IMG/VR virus record: IMGVR_UViG_3300030430_004991
Coordinates: 1-64,000 of that record
Length of the DNA stretch: 64,000 bases
Strand: one strand, 5' to 3'
From: a virus
Every line of letters starts with the position of its first letter. Positions within the stretch are counted from its first letter, which is position 1. This document shows positions 60,005 through 64,000 of this stretch, piece after piece. The notes under the pieces were generated by a model, which saw nothing but the letters and a program-made list of their open reading frames with translations, was not told where the DNA came from and did no database searches. The position numbers and the translations under genes were made by a program.

Positions 60005-61315
60005 TTATACTTTTTTATAAATCTTCCAGGTGTCTATCCACTCAAAGTGCCACCACTCTTCTAGTCCTTTCCCATCTCTCGCCCAAGGTGGAGAATGAAA
60101 TCCGTATTTTGGACCATTAACCATAATCCAATTGAAAGTTTCAGAAGCATATCCTGATTTTCCATTGTACCTTGTATTAAAATCAAACGCCAATGCCCAG
60201 CCATGAGGCGAGCGACCAGGTGTTGCAGCCTCTATTTTTTTGAGTCTTGCTTTTTCCCTTATTTCTGCTTTTTGTTTGTCTGTCATTCCGGGCTTAATAG
60301 TTGCTAAAATCTCCCTACTGGCTGCGATTCTTTTATTTTTTGTGCCTATTTGTCTATTGAAAGTTCTGTACGAATCAGTTAGGTCCATTTTAAATTTAAA
60401 ATGACTTTCAAAAGCCATGGCCATTCTCTGAAAATCTCTGGCTGTGTCTATTATAAAAATGCCTCTTTCAAAATTCACTCCGGGGTGGAGTATATCAGAC
60501 GGGATTTGACCTAGAATTTCTTTTGGGAGCAAGCCATTTTTAATTACCTTGCCTTTAAAAGCCTCTACCATTCCATTGTAAACTCTCGTTATAGGGCTGT
60601 TTATTTTTCCATCGATTGTTTTATATGTCTTGATGTTTTCCTCTATAGATTTTTCAACATATTCGGTTACTTGAGTATCTAAATCAAATGGCCCAAGTTG
60701 AATTCCAGGTGGTGGTGGTTCATAGGGTTGGTATTTGTCTCTTTTAAACGCTTTTTGGGCCGCAGAGGCTTTTGTTGCATTTGAGGAAGCATAGCTTGCT
60801 AAACTTCCGCCACCGCCGGTCTCTACCTCAACACCCAAACAGCCTATGTTAAAATCTCGTGCCAAACCAATAGTGCTCGGCCTATATGTTAACCCTCTAA
60901 GTCTTCCATCGGATTGTGGGCCCGATCTATAGAAACACTCTACAATGTGTCCATAACCAATAGGATCAACTCCTTCTAGATTTCCACCTAAAAAAGGATA
61001 ACTGGAATCTGGATAGGCAACAGGGTGAAGCGCAAGACATGTCTTGATCTGATTAGAATCCGTGAAGCTACACGGCTCAGGTATCATAAAATCATGTAAA
61101 TCCAAAGGTCTCACTCTTATAATTTTTGACTCAGGTTTATTACTGCTAACAGAGAGTGTTTCTGGCAATACAACTGCTCGGAAAGAAGACTTTCCAGCAA
61201 ATTTATTAAATAAAGTTTGCTCTACGGCTTTAGAATCCAATTCTTTTTGGAATGAAGAATAAGCAGCAGGAGAAGAAATTCTGTTTCTGATTCTATCGAA
61301 AAGATTTCTGTACAC
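60005..61315 (-). CDS. Virion-type protein with C-terminal M15 (VanY-like) peptidase
   Basis: A 436-residue protein. Residues 1-160 form a virion-like N-terminal domain (KIIRVRPLDLHDFMIPEPC at about 64-82, GYGHIVECFYRSGP at about 120-133, an OB-fold-like hub pattern). A proline-rich linker follows (about 195-210). The C-terminal 150 residues are an M15 D-Ala-D-Ala peptidase: DSYRT (314-318), SPHGWALAFDFN (369-380, zinc ligands His371 and Asp378) and EWWHFEW (420-426, zinc His423 and catalytic Glu). It likely cuts peptidoglycan cross-links. It replaces or complements the T4 gp5 lysozyme as a tail-tip murein enzyme, or serves as endolysin. The tail-tip role is favoured by its N-terminal extension and neighbours. 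Confidence 0.8.
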   Translation of the reverse strand: MYRNLFDRIRNRISSPAAYSSFQKELDSKAVEQTLFNKFAGKSSFRAVVLPETLSVSSNKPESKIIRVRPLDLHDFMIPEPCSFTDSNQIKTCLALHPVAYPDSSYPFLGGNLEGVDPIGYGHIVECFYRSGPQSDGRLRGLTYRPSTIGLARDFNIGCLGVEVETGGGGSLASYASSNATKASAAQKAFKRDKYQPYEPPPPGIQLGPFDLDTQVTEYVEKSIEENIKTYKTIDGKINSPITRVYNGMVEAFKGKVIKNGLLPKEILGQIPSDILHPGVNFERGIFIIDTARDFQRMAMAFESHFKFKMDLTDSYRTFNRQIGTKNKRIAASREILATIKPGMTDKQKAEIREKARLKKIEAATPGRSPHGWALAFDFNTRYNGKSGYASETFNWIMVNGPKYGFHSPPWARDGKGLEEWWHFEWIDTWKIYKKV

Positions 61316-61603
61316 TTAGTCGTCCTCTTTTTTTATCATAGAGTAAATGTCTTCCATGTCATTTTCTGTCAAACCATCAGACTTTTCATTCTTTGACATG
61401 AGAGCGGCGATTTTTACAATTTGCTCGTTTGATCTCTGTAGTGTTTCGACATACTTTGCCAAAGTTAGCCCTATTTGTTGATGCCTAGCTTCATCTTTTG
61501 CAACGAACTTAATAGCATCATCTAGAAGTTCGCGTGTTATTTTGCGGTCTTCTCTAATGTTATCTAGTGCTTCTTTGAGGTGTTCTTCTACTTTTTTACT
61601 CAT
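61316..61603 (-). CDS. Small helical protein, function unknown
   Basis: A 95-residue, all-helical charged protein (MSKKVEEHLKEALDNIREDR, then LTLAKYVETLQRSNEQIVKI). It ends in DMEDIYSMIKKEDD. It lies between the M15-peptidase gene and the late sigma factor. No family was recognised. It may be a small structural or regulatory protein. Confidence 0.6.
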   Translation of the reverse strand: MSKKVEEHLKEALDNIREDRKITRELLDDAIKFVAKDEARHQQIGLTLAKYVETLQRSNEQIVKIAALMSKNEKSDGLTENDMEDIYSMIKKEDD

Positions 61604-61620
61604 ACTATAATTAGATTTAT

Positions 61621-62310
61621 TTAGATTTTTGCATTATACCAGTCATCTCTAAATAATTTGTATTTTTTTCTAAACTTATTTAATTGAGTGACAATCTGCT
61701 TGGTGTTCATACCGGTTATCTCACGAAGATAAAGATAGATAGCTTTTTTATTAAAAATTTCAATCTCTTCAACAGAGTTTAACACTATTCTAATTGCTTC
61801 ATAAACTTTTTTTTCGTTTTCATTCATGTCATTTGTGCCCCATCCGTCCATCTCTGTTGTAAGATGTTGCCAGAATTCTTTCTTCTCTCTGTCTTTGTGA
61901 TAAGGATTGTAATACACAATTTGCTCGAAACTTAGTTCTTTCAATGCATCTTCATAATCTACTTCTCTTTTTGCCCTCTTGGTTCTTTGTTTTACTTTGT
62001 GTATAAACCAGTTCTTAGTTATCACACTAAAATAGGAAAAGGCTTTTGATCCCTTATTGGGATCGTATTTTGCTAGTATAGTAGTAAGCCAAATTTTGCA
62101 ATCTTCTCTGAGTTCGTCAATGTTGGGCAAAGTTGTAAATTTGTATGTAAAAACAATCTTATCAACCATTTCACTAAAAGCAGGTTGAATTAATTTTATG
62201 TAAAGGTCTGTTTTTTCTTTTCGGCACTCTGATGTCGCGTACTTAACTATCGCGTCTTCGTGTACCTGCGTAAAATACATCCTTTTGTTGGGGTTCCGGC
62301 GTCTCGGCAT
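61621..62310 (-). CDS. 55: Late sigma factor (T4 gp55-like)
   Basis: A 229-residue sigma-like protein, read from the ATG at 62310 (MPRRRNPNKRMYFTQ) with AGAGGAAA 6 bases upstream. The core (about 95-140) reads YDPNKGSKAFSYFSVITKNWF, then IHKVKQRTKRAKREVDYED, the region-2-like segment of the gp55 family that contacts RNA polymerase and the promoter -10. The C-terminal part is helical (ITGMNTKQIVTQLNKFRKKYKLFRDDWYNAKI). In T4 gp55 directs polymerase to late promoters together with gp33 and the sliding clamp. It overlaps the upstream gene by 68 bases, typical of phage packing. Confidence 0.85.
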   Translation of the reverse strand: MPRRRNPNKRMYFTQVHEDAIVKYATSECRKEKTDLYIKLIQPAFSEMVDKIVFTYKFTTLPNIDELREDCKIWLTTILAKYDPNKGSKAFSYFSVITKNWFIHKVKQRTKRAKREVDYEDALKELSFEQIVYYNPYHKDREKKEFWQHLTTEMDGWGTNDMNENEKKVYEAIRIVLNSVEEIEIFNKKAIYLYLREITGMNTKQIVTQLNKFRKKYKLFRDDWYNAKI

Positions 62311-62632
62311 TTGTGTTTTCCTCTTGTTGTGGCACATCTTCTTCTTCAAATTCTTCTAGAAAAAATTCTGGATCTTCATAATCCTCTAAAATGTTACCAA
62401 TAGACACGGTGTGGTCTATCAGAAACTTTAAAGTTTCATCTCCGTAAAACATTTCCATGGAATAAACAGATTTTAAATGCGCTCGATAATTAGCAATGAT
62501 TTCAGACACATCCCCTATATTATCGTATATAAAAGCAAGTTTTGTTGTGAGTTGACGAGAATACCAATACATAAGTCCGTTAAAAATTAACGAAATTGCT
62601 AATGCTATTGATATTATTACTATACTACTCAT
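62243..62632 (-). CDS. N-anchored membrane protein with acidic tail
   Basis: A 129-residue protein from the ATG at 62632. One membrane segment lies at about 3-24 (IVIISIALAISLIFNGLMYW), followed by a helix and a strongly acidic, Gln/Pro-rich C-terminal tail (DYEDPEFFLEEFEEEDVPQQ). Genes of this kind are often found beside the late sigma gene in marine T4-like phages. Function is unknown. The coding end overlaps the sigma gene by 68 bases. Confidence 0.62.
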   Translation of the reverse strand: MSSIVIISIALAISLIFNGLMYWYSRQLTTKLAFIYDNIGDVSEIIANYRAHLKSVYSMEMFYGDETLKFLIDHTVSIGNILEDYEDPEFFLEEFEEEDVPQQEENTNAETPEPQQKDVFYAGTRRRDS

Positions 62633-62879
62633 CGTATTCAATCCTTGTTTTTTTCTCTTGTCTTAAGATTTCTTTGTTTTCTTCGATGTATTCTTTCACC
62701 AAAGAACCAGTTTCCCTTTCGCCTTGTTCTTGTTTTCTCACAATAGTAGTGAGTTGAGGTATTCGGGTCAAAACTCCCTCACTACCGCAAACTTTACAGT
62801 CTTCAAGGCGTTCTGTCATACCGTGCCTTACCTCATACTCGTTCGCACAAACAGAGCATTTATAACAGTATTTTGGCAC
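62625..62879 (-). CDS. FmdB-type zinc-ribbon protein
   Basis: An 84-residue protein. The N-terminal 40 residues are a zinc ribbon with CYKCSVC (5-11) and CKVCGS (28-33), matching the FmdB/regulatory-protein family pattern (Y-x-C-x2-C-x(13-17)-C-x2-CG). The C-terminal half is a charged helix. In bacteria such proteins are linked to regulation; here a nucleic-acid or polymerase contact near the late sigma gene is possible. Confidence 0.75.
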   Translation of the reverse strand: MPKYCYKCSVCANEYEVRHGMTERLEDCKVCGSEGVLTRIPQLTTIVRKQEQGERETGSLVKEYIEENKEILRQEKKTRIEYDE

Positions 62880-63085
62880 TATAGTGGCCCTTCTAGAACA
62901 GGACCCTTCACACTATTTTTTACTTCCACTTTTGGAGGATTCATTACAACCAATTGTCCGGAATCGTCAACTTGAATTTGAAATTCCTGGAGAACGGGCA
63001 CAATGTCGGTTTGCTCCATAAGTGATTTTTGTAATGCCATCATGATTGCTCCAACGGCTTGATTTGATAATTTATGATCTTTCAT
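62879..63085 (-). CDS. Small conserved-type protein, function unknown
   Basis: A 68-residue protein. The helical N-terminal part reads LSNQAVGAIMMALQKSLMEQ and DIVPVLQEFQIQVD, followed by VVMNPPKVEVKN. It is coupled by one base to the zinc-ribbon gene. GGAGACAAAAA precedes the ATG. Its position next to the zinc-ribbon, membrane-protein and late-sigma genes resembles the arrangement in marine T4-like phages. No function is known. Confidence 0.58.
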   Translation of the reverse strand: MKDHKLSNQAVGAIMMALQKSLMEQTDIVPVLQEFQIQVDDSGQLVVMNPPKVEVKNSVKGPVLEGPL

Positions 63086-63309
63086 TTTTTGTCTCCTGTT
63101 TTTAAATCAAAATTCTTTAAGTATCCTAACATAGCACAATCTCTAGAGATTCTTGTTGCCAACTCAAACACACTAGTGTTAATTGAATAATTACCGGTGA
63201 CACCTTTCTTGTCAATTGTCTCGGAGATACTATCACATTCTTCTCTTATTTTTTCTATGTTTAATTGTAAATCTTTCAATAAATACATTTGCAGGTCTAT
63301 TTTTTTCAT
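63082..63309 (-). CDS. Small helical protein, function unknown
   Basis: A 75-residue protein with a long helix (LKDLQLNIEKIREECDSISE, about 11-30) and a second helix (FELATRISRDCAMLGYLKNF). It overlaps the upstream dehydrogenase gene by ATGA and the downstream gene by 4 bases. No family was recognised. Confidence 0.55.
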   Translation of the reverse strand: MKKIDLQMYLLKDLQLNIEKIREECDSISETIDKKGVTGNYSINTSVFELATRISRDCAMLGYLKNFDLKTGDKK

Positions 63310-64000
63310 TTGTCGCCACTCTTCTTGGAAGTAGCACCTTCAATTTCATTCCAGTCTAGATTTTTTCGTACTTCTAGGTTTTTTTCCCATGCTGCCCTCA
63401 TTACTTTCGGATCTACACCAAGATTTAAACTTTTTTTAATTAATGCATTTAAATCTTTAGGGAAGCATTTACCTCCGAAACCCATGTTTCCATCATGACC
63501 CGGAACATCAATGTGTGAATTACCTATTCTTCCATCTGATATAAAACCATCGAGGGCTGTGTTCCAGTCCGTTTCAAGAGCATCGCAAATCTGTTTCATC
63601 TCGTTCATGAATGAAATTTTTGTTGCAAAAAAACAATTACACATATACTTTATAAGTTCTGCTGTTTTTGAATCGGTTTTTATAATTTTAGTGTAGGGAA
63701 ACCTATTTCTATAGAGTGTCTCCAAAATTTTAAGATTCTCTTCTTTTCCTCCTAAAATTATTCTAGAAGTATTTATAAAATCTAGGCGAGACCTTCTTTG
63801 TGTAAGAAATTCCGGATTAAACACAAAACGTAATGACGGAAATTTATTTTCTAGTGAAACAGTTGTACCAGGTACAACTGTGGATTTTATAACAAAAACC
63901 TTGCTTTTCAAATTCAATTGAAGAGATAAAATCTCTTCAAAACATCCATAAATAATTGAAAGATCGCACTCTCCGTTTTCTTGCATTGGAGTTGGCAAAC
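63306..64000 (-). CDS. ugd: UDP-glucose/GDP-mannose 6-dehydrogenase family, cut by window end
   Basis: 231 residues of a UDP-sugar dehydrogenase; the N-terminal Rossmann part lies beyond the window. The visible part starts in LPTPMQENGECDLS, followed by STVVPGTT (about 40-47), FNPEFLTQRRSRLDF (about 60-74), then AELIKYMCNCFFATKISFMNE (about 114-134) and the active-site block GFGGKCFPKDLNALI (about 172-186) with the catalytic Cys. It oxidises a nucleotide sugar to a uronate. The C-terminal NAD-sugar domain seems short and ends soon after, so the enzyme may be a compact phage form. In a phage it may serve glycan synthesis for host-surface change or DNA/virion glycosylation. Confidence 0.9.
   Translation of the reverse strand, partial: LPTPMQENGECDLSIIYGCFEEILSLQLNLKSKVFVIKSTVVPGTTVSLENKFPSLRFVFNPEFLTQRRSRLDFINTSRIILGGKEENLKILETLYRNRFPYTKIIKTDSKTAELIKYMCNCFFATKISFMNEMKQICDALETDWNTALDGFISDGRIGNSHIDVPGHDGNMGFGGKCFPKDLNALIKKSLNLGVDPKVMRAAWEKNLEVRKNLDWNEIEGATSKKSGDK

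Noticed and set aside
1-64000. Prophage or integrative element signs (integrase, attachment repeats, host genes)
   Set aside because: No integrase, excisionase, tRNA-end repeat or bacterial flank was seen; the one ribosomal gene is a known phage cargo.

Overview
This window is part of a large tailed double-stranded DNA phage genome, a T4-superfamily (contractile-tailed) myovirus of the marine type. The evidence is a T4-style head module (homologues of gp17 terminase, gp20 portal, gp21 prohead protease, gp22 scaffold and gp23 major capsid protein), gp25 and gp6 baseplate wedge proteins, a gp55-like late sigma factor, a DnaG-type primase and an SbcD/SbcC (gp47/gp46) recombination nuclease. The DNA is AT-rich. 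Genes are packed end to end, mostly with TAATG, TGATG or ATGA junctions. All but one are on the minus strand. The host cannot be named from the sequence; a phage-encoded ribosomal protein bS21 fits reported aquatic phages of Gram-negative bacteria.

Layout from left to right (transcription mostly runs right to left). 1-1485: N-terminus of the major capsid protein and the scaffold. 1548-11486: fibre/adhesin block of seven proteins, including a 1427-residue protein with an internally duplicated module and three small paralogues, one carrying an inserted LamG domain. 11507-19422: bS21, small core-type proteins, GNAT-like protein, prohead protease, membrane protein, portal and large terminase. 19415-21525: Cys-rich small proteins and a possible lysis cluster (holin-like and spanin-like proteins). 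21518-28910: DEDD exonuclease, single-chain Mre11-Rad50, SprT-like metalloprotein, primase and RuvC-like resolvase, with three consensus sigma70-type promoters and the only plus-strand gene. 28959-61315: a very long virion block (fibres, baseplate wedges, two proteins above 2100 residues, an M15 peptidase-bearing protein). 61316-64000: late sigma factor, FmdB-like zinc ribbon, small conserved proteins and a UDP-glucose dehydrogenase cut by the window end.

Two transcription programmes seem visible. Replication and recombination genes have TTGACA-17-TATAAT-type promoters with an extended -10, suited to host RNA polymerase. Several virion genes have a sense-strand CTATTTA motif just upstream, a candidate late promoter for the gp55-like factor. 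At the start of the exonuclease gene this motif forms one arm of a hairpin that also buries the ribosome binding site, recalling T4 genes whose early read-through messages are translationally silent.

No stretch of 300 bases lacks a gene. No tRNA, rRNA, CRISPR array, insertion sequence or integrase was seen. Tail sheath, tail tube and a recognisable tape measure are not in the window.
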